NCBI GenBank assembly: GCA_964577965.1
Contig: CAZOAT010000041.1
Coordinates: forward strand, 1 to 20,311
Source of the DNA: DASUUI01 sp964577965
GTDB taxonomy: Bacteria; Gemmatimonadota; Gemmatimonadetes; Gemmatimonadales; Gemmatimonadaceae
DNA: 20,311 nucleotides
Direction of reading: 5' to 3'
Under the pieces are notes generated by a model, which saw only the letters and a list, made by a program, of their open reading frames with translations, did not search any database and was not told the DNA's origin. Each line of letters begins with the position of its first letter. Position 1 is the stretch's first letter. Both the position numbers and the translations under genes were made by a program. Positions 1 through 8,161 of the stretch are shown here, one piece after another.

Positions 1-134
1 TCTTCGACAACGGAGTGCGCGCGAAAATGCAGCGGGTGACGCTGTCCGCCGAGGATGCGCAGCGGCCCGAGGAGCCCGGCGCTACGCCGACGCTGGATCT
101 CCGGGCACTTCTTCGCGGACGCTTCGGCAACTGA
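1..134 (+). CDS. 3' end of an unidentified protein (partial)
   Basis: The reading frame entering at base 3 is open to a TGA at 132-134 and gives 43 residues ending in LLRGRFGN. Its third codon positions are mostly G or C, as in the other genes here, while another plus frame stops within 40 bases, so this is probably the true C-terminus of a gene starting outside the window. The visible part is charged and Pro/Glu-rich (AQRPEEPGATPT), with no motif I recognise, so no function is assigned. It converges on the aminopeptidase gene with only three bases between the two stop codons, leaving no room for a terminator between them. Confidence 0.55.
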   Translation, partial: FDNGVRAKMQRVTLSAEDAQRPEEPGATPTLDLRALLRGRFGN

Positions 135-137
135 CGC

Positions 138-1208
138 TTACCGCCGTTCCGGGGTACTGGCCGCGGCGAGCCATTCCCGTAGCGTCTCGAACGGCGCCTC
201 CGGTCGCGACCGGGCCAGTCGGATGGTCGTCTCGATCGCACGACGCAGATCATGACCCTCGGCGCGCCATACGGCATCGAACAACTCCAGATCGCTGCCA
301 TAAACCTGCTGCGCGAGCACGTAGGCATTGTTGAGAGGCACCCGATCGGCATAGGCCGGCGCAATCGTGCGGAGCTGAGGTACCAGCTCGCTGCGCAGCG
401 CTGTGCGGACCGCGGAGTAGATGGAGTCACGGGCAGCCATCCTCGCCGCACGATCATCAGGGTGGCGTCTGAATGCTGAATCCAGCTGAGCGCCCACAGC
501 TCGCCAGAAGCGCCCGAGAAGTTTTTCGTCCTCCCATCGGAGCTCGACCCGCTCGGCGAGGTCCCGCAGGTCGCGTGACCTGAAGAACGCCGCGGCACCT
601 CTGCTGCCGACGAAACTCGCGAACGATTCGTTGAAGTCAGCCGACCCGGGCGCGTAGAACGTGTTGTGGGTGAGTTCGTGGACCACGGTCTTGACCAGCT
701 CGACGCTGTCGCGCGCGAGCGTGGTGGAAAGCAGCGGATCGTTGAACCAGCCAAGGGTGCTATACGCATCCGCCGGCCGCAGGTATACGTCGAGGCCGCG
801 TTCGGCCAGGTCGCGGGCCTCACGCCTGGCCGCGTCGAAATCGAAGTACCCCTTGTAGGGTATGCGGCCGACGATCGGGAACCACCAGGTATGCGGCTGC
901 AGCTGGTCTGCCAGCGCGGCGGACACGACCAGGACCAGCGTGTCGCGGTCCAGCTGCGTGTACGCCGTAAAGCTGTCCCCGGCCCGGAGCCCCAGGTCAC
1001 CCGCAGAGAAATCGCGCGCCTGAAGGACCAGTTGCAGTTTGTCCCGGGTGTGCCGGGGGACCGTTCCGTCGCGGACGAGATTGGCGATCGGCCGCCGGGC
1101 CGAAAGGATCCTGGCCTGCTCCCAGGCCGCATGGCTCAGATAGCAGCCGGTCTGGGTCAGGAGGATGATGCCGGCGACCGCTACCGGTCTTACGAGATCG
1201 ATTCGCAT
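138..1208 (-). CDS. Putative zinc aminopeptidase, lipoprotein (COG4324 / PF10023 type)
   Basis: A 356-residue predicted zinc metallopeptidase of the putative-aminopeptidase family. HELTH at residues 177-181 supplies two histidine ligands and the catalytic Glu178; the FNESFASFVG segment at 192-201 supplies the likely third ligand, Glu194. The N-terminal LSHAAWEQARILSARRPI segment also fits the family. A hydrophobic stretch ending in TQTGC (Cys22) indicates a signal peptidase II lipoprotein, so it should act on peptides at the cell envelope; its substrate is unknown. I chose ATG 1208 because the longer frame, up to 1268, would put about 20 polar residues before the signal peptide and run through a hairpin. 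An AGG lies just before the start, a weak ribosome site. The gene follows a terminator-like hairpin and may have its own promoter or depend on readthrough. Confidence 0.85.
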   Translation of the reverse strand: MRIDLVRPVAVAGIILLTQTGCYLSHAAWEQARILSARRPIANLVRDGTVPRHTRDKLQLVLQARDFSAGDLGLRAGDSFTAYTQLDRDTLVLVVSAALADQLQPHTWWFPIVGRIPYKGYFDFDAARREARDLAERGLDVYLRPADAYSTLGWFNDPLLSTTLARDSVELVKTVVHELTHNTFYAPGSADFNESFASFVGSRGAAAFFRSRDLRDLAERVELRWEDEKLLGRFWRAVGAQLDSAFRRHPDDRAARMAARDSIYSAVRTALRSELVPQLRTIAPAYADRVPLNNAYVLAQQVYGSDLELFDAVWRAEGHDLRRAIETTIRLARSRPEAPFETLREWLAAASTPERR

Positions 1209-1213
1209 CGCCT

Positions 1214-1260
1214 GAAAAGAAACACCGCGCACCCTCCGCAGGTTGCAGAGGATGCGCGGT
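1214..1260 (-). terminator. Intrinsic terminator after the SusCD1 unit, abutting the aminopeptidase start
   Basis: In the minus-strand transcript, ACCGCGCATCCTC (1260-1248) pairs with GAGGGTGCGCGGT (1236-1224): 13 base pairs with one G-U wobble around an 11-base loop. GTTTCTTTT (1223-1215) follows at once. A GC-rich stem plus U-rich tract is the classic intrinsic terminator form. It lies 54 bases past the stop of the DUF4397 gene and ends only 5 bases before the aminopeptidase ATG at 1208. Confidence 0.75.
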
Positions 1261-1279
1261 GGAAACACTTCTCCAGCCG

Positions 1280-1305
1280 GCTACCCGCGGTCTGCCGCGG
1301 GCAGC
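1280..1305 (-). other. Second GC-rich hairpin past the DUF4397 gene
   Basis: CCCGCGG (1284-1290) and CCGCGGG (1295-1301) form a perfect 7-bp stem with a 4-base loop. On the minus-strand RNA it extends through a G-U wobble to AGC/GCT, about 11 bp. It begins 9 bases after the stop codon at 1315. No U-tract follows, so it is more likely a 3'-end stabilising or pausing hairpin ahead of the terminator than a terminator itself. Confidence 0.5.
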
Positions 1306-1314
1306 GGTACCGGG

Positions 1315-2109
1315 TCAGTCAGCAGGATTCCGGTCCACCAGCCACAGCAGCGTAGCCGCGACACCGGCTACAGCCGGACGCCCCTGGGCAGAGGGGACAG
1401 CCGACACCGCCGGGAAGTAGTAAACCGAGAACTTGGTACCTGCGCTGTTGACCCCAGCCGCTGGCAGAGTTCCGGGAATCACCGCACCAGCAGTCGGTCC
1501 CTGGGCAGCCGCGTTACCGCTGCCGGTCGCCTGAACCGCGACGCCACCGGCGGGACGATTCACGTAGGAAGCCGCTGTACGGGCGCCAACATTCGGCCAC
1601 GTCGGAGCGCCTGGCTGTGGATCAGCGGCAAGGTTGGTGATATAGCCGTTCGCTGCCGCGGTCGTGATGTTCACGAAGCGGATGCTGATGTTGTCCGCGG
1701 GTGGCGGCGCAAAGTCATCGTTGATGATGAGGAACTGCAGCGTGCCGGTGACGCTTCCCACGAGAACCACCGTGTAGCGCTGGCCTTCCTGGAAAGTAAA
1801 CGAAGTCTCGAGCAGGATGCGCGAGGTCTCCGCGGCTTGGGTGCTCGTCGGGAAGACGCGGAAAGCGAGCTCCTTGCCAGCTTCCGTCGCGTAGTACACA
1901 GTGGTGCCCCGGTAGCCCAGGTTGTTGGCGACGGGAGCCCACTGGATTTGCGTGATGCTGCGGATGTCCACCGCCCACCCTTCCGTGTTGGCGTTGACGA
2001 TGCGCACGGCTGCGAGCGGCGGTCGCGACGTACCCGTGATGTCGTCGTCATCGCACCCGGTCAACACCACAGCCACGAGGCCGAGCATAACGACAGAAGA
2101 AAGACGCAT
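1315..2109 (-). CDS. DUF4397-like secreted lipoprotein
   Basis: A 264-residue predicted lipoprotein. The signal peptide ends in the lipobox VLTGC (Cys19), followed directly by four aspartates. AAVRIVNAN at 33-41 and ISIRFVN at 141-147 each open a beta-rich unit of the kind in DUF4397 proteins, so two tandem units are likely; the second half has an Ala/Gly-rich stretch near 185-225. No catalytic motif is visible; a surface or periplasmic structural or binding role is likely. ATG 2109 is preferred with TCTGGAG 10 bases upstream; a GTG at 2115 in the same frame is an alternative with only 4 bases of spacing. It is the last gene of the SusCD1 unit, 72 bases after its neighbour and before two hairpins. 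Confidence 0.75.
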   Translation of the reverse strand: MRLSSVVMLGLVAVVLTGCDDDDITGTSRPPLAAVRIVNANTEGWAVDIRSITQIQWAPVANNLGYRGTTVYYATEAGKELAFRVFPTSTQAAETSRILLETSFTFQEGQRYTVVLVGSVTGTLQFLIINDDFAPPPADNISIRFVNITTAAANGYITNLAADPQPGAPTWPNVGARTAASYVNRPAGGVAVQATGSGNAAAQGPTAGAVIPGTLPAAGVNSAGTKFSVYYFPAVSAVPSAQGRPAVAGVAATLLWLVDRNPAD

Positions 2110-2181
2110 TAGCACAGTACTCCAGATGAGGTCGTAAAGGATGTTGAGCGGGAGATCACCACGATCCCACGCCTGCGTGAA

Positions 2182-2727
2182 TCACTGGTCAACAGGTGGA
2201 TCGGTCACGCCAGGCTCTCGCGCGCCGGGCGCGCTTCCGAGCAGGTCCCGCGAAGCAATAAAGCCAACTACTGCAGCGGCTGCCCCTCCTGCCGCCAGCG
2301 CCGTTCGCATTCGGGAGAACTCCCGTTCGCGAACACTCGCGACATGGGTCTTGTGGACCGCCAGGGCTTCGCCCGTCCATTGAGCGACCTGACCGTGCAG
2401 ATACGTAACTGATGAAACGTTCACGACGTAAACGGTGTCGTCTTCCGCGCGAAGCACACCTTCGACTCGCGTAGCAGACGGTCCGACGAGATCGCCCAGC
2501 ACCAGCCTTCCCCGGTCGTTGAGATCGAGTGCGAGGGTAGCGCCGACCGGCCGGGCTGTGACCACTGGAGTGTAGACGTAGCAGCCCTGCGCTGCCCCCA
2601 GTGCCACTGCGAGGACAGCAACGCGGAAAACAGCGACGCGCCACCAGGACGGTGGGTGCGCTGAGAGCCCGCACCCACTCGACCCGGCTTTGACTTCCGC
2701 GAGGGCATCGATGCCATCTCTGTTCAA
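2182..2727 (-). CDS. Small conserved-looking envelope lipoprotein, unknown function
   Basis: A 181-residue protein I cannot assign to a named family. Residues 31-49 are hydrophobic and end in AAQGC (Cys49), followed by YVYTPV, suggesting a lipoprotein signal with an unusually long N-terminal extension. Residues 61-135 have an alternating, beta-like pattern (GRLVLGDLVGPSATRVEGVL); residues 142-158 are a second Ala/Gly-rich hydrophobic stretch, possibly a membrane segment. The style resembles hypothetical proteins found near SusD genes in Gemmatimonadota, which I recall but cannot check. The start is taken as TTG 2727: no in-frame ATG or GTG precedes the signal outside the susD gene, and AGGGG lies 4 bases upstream, overlapping the susD stop. 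The 7-base gap implies translational coupling to SusD1. Confidence 0.65.
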   Translation of the reverse strand: MNRDGIDALAEVKAGSSGCGLSAHPPSWWRVAVFRVAVLAVALGAAQGCYVYTPVVTARPVGATLALDLNDRGRLVLGDLVGPSATRVEGVLRAEDDTVYVVNVSSVTYLHGQVAQWTGEALAVHKTHVASVREREFSRMRTALAAGGAAAAVVGFIASRDLLGSAPGAREPGVTDPPVDQ

Positions 2728-2734
2728 GTTGCCC

Positions 2735-4438
2735 CTAGTACGTGGAGCTGCGCCCGAACCCGTAGGTTCCGACGTCCGCCACGCGTGTGTTCGTGTAGGT
2801 CGGCAGGCTCCGCGCGAACAGCTCCTGGTAGGGAACCGGCCACTCGAGCGGCGTGCCGGCGTACAGGTCACCCCATCCACGCGCGTCGACATACCACTGT
2901 GCGTGGCCTGTGAATGCGGTTTCCGTACGCTTCTCCCACTTCATCGCTTCCATGATGTTGCCGCACACAGTCGTCGGCGGATCGGCGGCCGCTACCGGCA
3001 CCTGCGGGACACAGGCGTTGCCGCCCGGCACCTGCGTGGCAGCATCGTTCGTTGCCGGTATGGCCGGGAGACCGGCTGCCGTCCGGTAACGGTTGATCAG
3101 CGGAATGGCTGAAGCGACAGTTCCAAGCCGGATGTGCGCCTCGGCGGCAAGCATGTCGCTTTCCGCGCGCGCCATTAACACCCAGGTACCCGTGCCACCA
3201 GTGGCCCGGATCAGCCAGAAGCGGTGGTTGTCGTACTGCCACACGCCCCACGCAAAGTTACTGGCGTCCTCACCGGTGGGCCGGTTACGGAAATACATGA
3301 TCGTGCCGGATGGTGGACCGGTACGCGTGGATCCACCTGACGCGGCCTGCTGCGCCGCGCGCGTTTCACCTGGGGGGAAACGCTGGTCCGGCGTCCGCAT
3401 GGGGACTGCGCCCCAGGAGCGCGTGAGCACCGGCTGCGCCAGCCATGCCCGATACGTGCTCGCGGTGTCGCCCATTCCGAGAATGAACGGTGTCATCTGG
3501 CTCCAGCTGGCCGATACAGCAAGCTGCTGGGCAGTCGTCTGGAACCAGCCGGCGACCGGGTCCGCCTGAATGGTCGCGTCGGCGACGATCCCAGCCTCGG
3601 CGTCGTCGCGAATCGCCGCCCAGTTGGCCGCCGCCCGCTCGGCAGGCGTGCGTCCGTAGCCGGCGCGGAATTTCGCGCGGTAGGAATGGAGGATCCGGAT
3701 CCAGGTTGCGCGATCCGGGCCTGCGCTCGCCGTTCCACTGCTCAGCCACCAGCCGAGGGGAATCGGCCAGCCACCGGAACCTGTCGTGGCGGCCGCGCTG
3801 TTGGCGATGGCAATCGCCGAATCGAGCATCGAGATCGCAGCCGCATTCACTACGGAACCGTGCGAGAACGGCGGTATCGAGTCCGTCGTCTGTGGCGTGA
3901 TCACCGCCGCTGAGTCGTAGATCAGCGAGAGATGGCCGAGGCCGTACCCGAGAGTGAAGTACGCGAACGACTTCGCCTTGGCATCGCGGGCCGCCGAGCC
4001 GGTGCCGGACTGGGCCGCGATGAACGCGTCCAGCGCCCGAACAGCGTTCGACGCCTGACGGATATTGCGTGTCAGGTGGTCGAAGTCGCGGTAGTTGCCC
4101 GCCGCGACTGCGTTACCGATCGTGTTGCCGATCAGTGGCCGCGGAATGATGCTGCGGGTTCCCATGCCGAAGTTGCCGAGCTGGGAGGCGCTCTCAAACC
4201 CAAGCACCAGCGACTGCGCCCAGATCGCGTCTCCCCCTACAGCGTACTGCCCGTTGAACATCTGCTGGAAGATCTTCGAGATAACGGTCTCGACGTTAAT
4301 CGCGTCACGGAAGGCGAGCGTAACGTCGGGCTGGTTCGGATTGCCCACGACGAGCGCGTCTTCACGGCACGCCGAGAGTACCACCGTAGCCCCGAGCGTG
4401 AACGCGGCCATGCTTCTTACAAGATTTCGCTTATTCAC
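2735..4438 (-). CDS. SusD/RagB-family outer-membrane nutrient-binding lipoprotein (SusD1)
   Basis: A 567-residue SusD-like lipoprotein, near the family's usual length. The signal peptide ends in VLSAC (Cys24), and VGNPNQPD at 31-38 is the conserved start seen in many RagB proteins and in SusD2 here. The rest is helix-rich, with MLAAEAHIRLG and a late WEKRTETAF segment typical of the C-terminal SusD domain. SusD proteins sit on the outer surface as a lid over the SusC barrel and help capture ligand; the ligand here is unknown, and a glycan is not assured. GTG 4438 is chosen because AGAGG lies 6 bases upstream; a TTG at 4444 would leave almost no spacing. It is 87 bases after SusC1, with a perfect hairpin between them. 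Confidence 0.9.
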   Translation of the reverse strand: MNKRNLVRSMAAFTLGATVVLSACREDALVVGNPNQPDVTLAFRDAINVETVISKIFQQMFNGQYAVGGDAIWAQSLVLGFESASQLGNFGMGTRSIIPRPLIGNTIGNAVAAGNYRDFDHLTRNIRQASNAVRALDAFIAAQSGTGSAARDAKAKSFAYFTLGYGLGHLSLIYDSAAVITPQTTDSIPPFSHGSVVNAAAISMLDSAIAIANSAAATTGSGGWPIPLGWWLSSGTASAGPDRATWIRILHSYRAKFRAGYGRTPAERAAANWAAIRDDAEAGIVADATIQADPVAGWFQTTAQQLAVSASWSQMTPFILGMGDTASTYRAWLAQPVLTRSWGAVPMRTPDQRFPPGETRAAQQAASGGSTRTGPPSGTIMYFRNRPTGEDASNFAWGVWQYDNHRFWLIRATGGTGTWVLMARAESDMLAAEAHIRLGTVASAIPLINRYRTAAGLPAIPATNDAATQVPGGNACVPQVPVAAADPPTTVCGNIMEAMKWEKRTETAFTGHAQWYVDARGWGDLYAGTPLEWPVPYQELFARSLPTYTNTRVADVGTYGFGRSSTY

Positions 4439-4466
4439 TGACAACCTCTCAATTCAAGGGTAGGGC

Positions 4467-4505
4467 TGTGAGGGAGAGCGGCGAAATCCGCCGCTCTCCC
4501 TCACA
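4467..4505 (-). other. Perfect 17-bp hairpin between susC1 and susD1
   Basis: TGTGAGGGAGAGCGGCG (4467-4483) and its exact complement (4489-4505) enclose a 5-base loop. The intergenic region is only 87 bases, so this stem makes up nearly half of it. No U-tract follows in the minus-strand direction (CCCTACCC comes next), so complete termination is unlikely. A role in mRNA processing or stability, or in setting the susC:susD ratio, is inferred. Confidence 0.75.
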
Positions 4506-4525
4506 TCCGATATGTGACTTCCCCG

Positions 4526-7500
4526 TTAGAACGTGCTCGAGAGCTGGAGCGTGAACGTCCGCAGGTTCGGGAAGCGGTACCCGGCGACCGGGGTGAGAAT
4601 CGAGGAGTTCAGCGGGCCGGTGGTGTTACCGGACTCCGGATCAAACCCGCTCCAATCCGACCAGGTCTTCAGGTTGCGTCCGACGAGGCCCACTCTCCAG
4701 TCGCCGCGGCCGCCGATGGCGCCGACGCGATAGTTCGCGGACAGCTCGCGGAGCTTGACATAGCTCGCGTCTTCGAACGACCAGCCGTGTACGGCGAGAG
4801 CGTCATACAGACCGCCAACGCCCGAGCTGCCACCCGGGCTCGCCGATGGCCCACGCCGCCAGTAGTAGCCGATCGGCTTGGCATCCTCAACCGACTTGCC
4901 AAGCTGGTCAGCCGCAGAGCTCGTCAGGTCGCCCATCGACCAGTGGTACGCGACGTTCCACATACGCTGACCGATGTTGGCGTCGAGCAGCCCGTACAGG
5001 CTGACTCGCCGCCAATCGACGTTGTGCGACATGCCCCAATGGTACTTGGGCAGGCCGCTACCAAGCGCCACGAACGCCGGATTACTCGTCTCGTCACGCA
5101 GGGTGATCGGCATACCCCAGTTCAGGCGCATGCCCCACGGGCCGTTGCAGGTCTGCGGGTCGGCGTTGAAGCAGCCGGTCGGTCCCTGCTCGAGGCGTGA
5201 ACGCCACAGGTTGCGCGTGATACCTTCGTGGATCTGATTGCCGGCCCCGACCCAGACGATGTAACCCTCGTTGTTCGGCCGGAACGCAGCGTCGAGATCG
5301 CTCGAGCTCATCGAGCACTGAGTGTTGAACGGCGCGGGAAGCTGGGTGCAGTTCCTGACCATGTCGAAACCGTACACGGTTCCGATCCGCTCGCCCTGGC
5401 GGAACTGGAAGATGTCAAATGTATTCGCCGGACCCGGGGCGATCGTGCCCACGAACTCCGGAATGTCCAGCCGCGAGATCTCGGACTTCATCTGGTCCCA
5501 GATCACGCGTGAGCTCCAGTTCACCGCGCCGCGCGTCATGATCGGCACGGTGAGTGTGAACTCGTAGCCGGTGTTGGTGATCTCACCCGCGTTCAGCCAC
5601 TGCCGGGCGAACCCGGTAGCGCTGGACAACTGCACCGGAAGGATCTGATGGTCGATCACAGCGCGCGAGTACGAGAAGTTCACGCCGTAGCGTCCAAACA
5701 GCTCCAGGTCGGTGCCGATCTCGGTCTCGGTGTTGATCTCAGGCCTGAGGTCCCGGTTGCCCAGGAAGTTCGGATTGAGCGTGCCACCGGTGCCGATGGT
5801 GAAAGTTTCATACTGTGCGTCGAACCGCGGACGCTGACCCGTCGAGCCACGCGCAGCGCGCAGCTTGAACAGGCTCACCGACTGCGGCGCGAACCACCAC
5901 GGCTCGCTGGAAACGAGCCAGGCGGCTGAGACGCGACCGAAGGTCTGCCAGCGCTGGCCGGAGCCGAACAGCGAGCTGCCGTCACGCCGAACGAGACCGC
6001 CGAGGATGTAGCGATCCTTGTAGTCGAGGTCCACGCCGTAGAAGAAGGCCATGTCCCTCACCGCCGCGCGGCCCGAACCGATGAAGATATTCGTCGTCGC
6101 CGCGTCGGCCGTAATCAGACCTGGGAGCGCGAGGCCGATGCCGCTGAGCGTGTTGTTGCGGATGTTCTGGTCGCTGAAGAGATAGCGGGCCGAGAACGCC
6201 GCGTTCAGATCGCCGAAGAAGTTGTGCTGTGCCGTGCCGCTGATGGCCGTGTTCCACTGCTCATTGTCGAAACTCCCTTCGCCAATAAACCCGGAAGCGG
6301 AAGCCGGAGCGGAGGACGTGGTACGCCAGCCGCGGTCACGCATCTGCAGGAACTGGCCGCTGGCCCGGTCGTAGCCGAAGATACCGTCGAAGTTCAGCCA
6401 GGACAGCGGCTGATACCGCACATTGAGCCCGCCGACAAACCGGTTACTGCGATCCACCCGGAAGTTGTTCGCTGTGGAGTACAGCGGATTGGCGTTCTGC
6501 TCGCCCTGGAAGAGCGGGTTGTGCCGGACGACGATTCGGCCCAGGTTGTCGCGCGCCAGGAGGTCGGACATCCACGGAGCGCGGCTCAGTTGGAACCACG
6601 TTCCCGCGAAACCGCTGGTCTCGTCGAACTGTGCCGCGTGGTCGCGGCTGGAGCTGTAGAACGTGTTGAGGCTGCCGCTGATGCCGCCACCGAAGCTCTG
6701 GTCGACGTTCACGCGGGCCGAATTCCGGGTGAAGCCCGGGAGGAACACGACCGCGCCTTCCTGCACCAGATTGGAGACGCTGGCGTACACGCCCGTGTTG
6801 TTGAGGCGGCCGCGCAGGTCGATGTTGGTGTTGGCGAATGCGTTGCTGGTGACAGCCTGCCCGACCGGGTCACGCAGGAACGGCGGAGCCGAGGCCTGAT
6901 AGGTGCCGGTCAGCTGCTCATAGCTGGGCGTGTTGGAGATACCGAAATCGCCCATAAATGACTGCGTGGGCAGCGAGAAGTCCACGCCCGAATTGTTGAT
7001 GCGCTGGACTTCCTGGTCCCAGTCGATGTAGCGCGCGCAGGACGACCAGGCGCCCGGGTTCTGGCCAGCGATGGTGTTGACCGTGCTGGCGCCGAAGAGA
7101 ACCTCGCGGGAGCAGAAGCGCGTTGCGTCCGGCGACAGCACCAGCGTGTTGCCGACCGACAGCGGGAACTCGCCCTCGATATCGCTGGCGCCCACTTCGG
7201 TCCGGATGCCGAAGCGCATTCCCTGCTGCGCGTGGCGGCCCGTCTTGGTGGTGATGTTGATGACGCCCGCGCCGGCGCGTGCGCCGTACAGCGAAGCAGC
7301 CGCCGCACCCTTCACGACCTCGACGCTCTCGATGTCGTCAGGGTTGATCTCAGGCAGCGAGCCCTGCAGCGGAACGCCGTCAAGCAGATACAGCGGCTGC
7401 TGCGTGCGGCCGGTCGCATTGAGCGACGTGGGCCCGCGCAGGATAACCTGCGGCGCAGCGCCGGGACGACCCGACGGGTTCATAATGATCGCGCCGGGCA

Positions 7501-7972
7501 CCTTGCCCTGCAGCTGCGTCACCGGGTTGGAGCCGGTCACCGGCATCATCGCCGAGTCGACGCGGGTCACGGTGAACGCCAGCTTGCGCTGCTCGGTCGC
7601 CGTGGTCACACCGGTCACTACCACTTCAGAAAGCTGCGTCAGCTCGCGACGGAGCTCGAAGTTGATGGTCTGTGTCCCGGGAGTGACGCGGATCTGCTGC
7701 GACTGCGGCGTGTAGCCGATCGCACGCGCGCGCAGGATCACGCTCTGGCCCGCCAGACGCGCCTGCGGAATGGTGATGGTGTACTGACCCGCGGCGTTGG
7801 TGCCGACGGAGATGTTCATCTCGTTGATGAACACGTTGGCGCCGGGCAGGGGCTGGCCCTGGTCCCCGACCACGCGGCCGGTGACCGTCGCGGGTTGCTG
7901 TGCCTGCGCCAGCGCGGGGGCGATAAACGCCAGCGCCAGCGCGATAAACTTCGCAGACCGAATTAACCTCAT
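4526..7972 (-). CDS. SusC/RagA-family TonB-dependent outer-membrane receptor (SusC1)
   Basis: A 1148-residue receptor. Signal peptide with likely cleavage after LAQA (about residue 24); carboxypeptidase-regulatory-like domain at about 28-108; TonB-box-like LSEVVVTGV at 114-122; plug domain at about 125-245 with YLLDGVPL, the DIESVEVVKGAAAASLYG block and GVINITTKTG; then a long beta-barrel ending in a terminal Phe, as expected for BAM-assembled proteins. No STN domain is present, so no sign of anti-sigma signalling. It should import a ligand captured by SusD1, powered by TonB-ExbB-ExbD. ATG 7972 has AGAGG 8 bases upstream. A possible 31-codon leader ORF ends 5 bases before this start. The motif TEQRKLAFTVTR after the TonB box is nearly repeated in SusC2, suggesting related receptors. 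Confidence 0.93.
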   Translation of the reverse strand: MRLIRSAKFIALALAFIAPALAQAQQPATVTGRVVGDQGQPLPGANVFINEMNISVGTNAAGQYTITIPQARLAGQSVILRARAIGYTPQSQQIRVTPGTQTINFELRRELTQLSEVVVTGVTTATEQRKLAFTVTRVDSAMMPVTGSNPVTQLQGKVPGAIIMNPSGRPGAAPQVILRGPTSLNATGRTQQPLYLLDGVPLQGSLPEINPDDIESVEVVKGAAAASLYGARAGAGVINITTKTGRHAQQGMRFGIRTEVGASDIEGEFPLSVGNTLVLSPDATRFCSREVLFGASTVNTIAGQNPGAWSSCARYIDWDQEVQRINNSGVDFSLPTQSFMGDFGISNTPSYEQLTGTYQASAPPFLRDPVGQAVTSNAFANTNIDLRGRLNNTGVYASVSNLVQEGAVVFLPGFTRNSARVNVDQSFGGGISGSLNTFYSSSRDHAAQFDETSGFAGTWFQLSRAPWMSDLLARDNLGRIVVRHNPLFQGEQNANPLYSTANNFRVDRSNRFVGGLNVRYQPLSWLNFDGIFGYDRASGQFLQMRDRGWRTTSSAPASASGFIGEGSFDNEQWNTAISGTAQHNFFGDLNAAFSARYLFSDQNIRNNTLSGIGLALPGLITADAATTNIFIGSGRAAVRDMAFFYGVDLDYKDRYILGGLVRRDGSSLFGSGQRWQTFGRVSAAWLVSSEPWWFAPQSVSLFKLRAARGSTGQRPRFDAQYETFTIGTGGTLNPNFLGNRDLRPEINTETEIGTDLELFGRYGVNFSYSRAVIDHQILPVQLSSATGFARQWLNAGEITNTGYEFTLTVPIMTRGAVNWSSRVIWDQMKSEISRLDIPEFVGTIAPGPANTFDIFQFRQGERIGTVYGFDMVRNCTQLPAPFNTQCSMSSSDLDAAFRPNNEGYIVWVGAGNQIHEGITRNLWRSRLEQGPTGCFNADPQTCNGPWGMRLNWGMPITLRDETSNPAFVALGSGLPKYHWGMSHNVDWRRVSLYGLLDANIGQRMWNVAYHWSMGDLTSSAADQLGKSVEDAKPIGYYWRRGPSASPGGSSGVGGLYDALAVHGWSFEDASYVKLRELSANYRVGAIGGRGDWRVGLVGRNLKTWSDWSGFDPESGNTTGPLNSSILTPVAGYRFPNLRTFTLQLSSTF

Positions 7973-7977
7973 GATGC

Positions 7978-8073
7978 TTACCTCTGAAGGTTGGTGAGAC
8001 CACGATGCGAACTCTGCGTTCGGAGTCGGCGGGAATACACGCCACCGCCTGTACCGACGTGGCTGACGATCAC
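7978..8073 (-). CDS. Possible 31-residue leader peptide upstream of SusC1
   Basis: GTG 8073 opens a 31-codon ORF ending in a TAA (7980-7978), five bases before the SusC1 ATG and overlapping its ribosome site region. AAAGGAGG, a perfect complement to the usual anti-Shine-Dalgarno sequence, lies at 8093-8086, 12 bases before the GTG, which is longer than ideal. The peptide is Arg/Ser/Gly-rich with no signal peptide (it begins MIVSHVGTGGGV). If translated, it would couple ribosomes to SusC1 or act as a leader. A chance ORF is a real alternative. Confidence 0.25.
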   Translation of the reverse strand: MIVSHVGTGGGVYSRRLRTQSSHRGLTNLQR

Positions 8074-8161
8074 TCTGCGTAGCTGCCTCCTTTTATCTGA
8101 TGGGTTGCGTGGTTGCGACAGTTAACTCCAGGAAAATCACGGCAACGAAATCGCCATGTCA

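Noticed and set aside
2182..2892. A longer version of the small lipoprotein starting inside susD1.
   Set aside because: The added 55 residues are Arg/Thr-rich out-of-frame susD1 sequence. The signal peptide and ribosome site support TTG 2727.
6224..6961. A 245-codon plus-strand frame inside SusC1.
   Set aside because: Antisense shadow of the receptor barrel; no ribosome site or motif.
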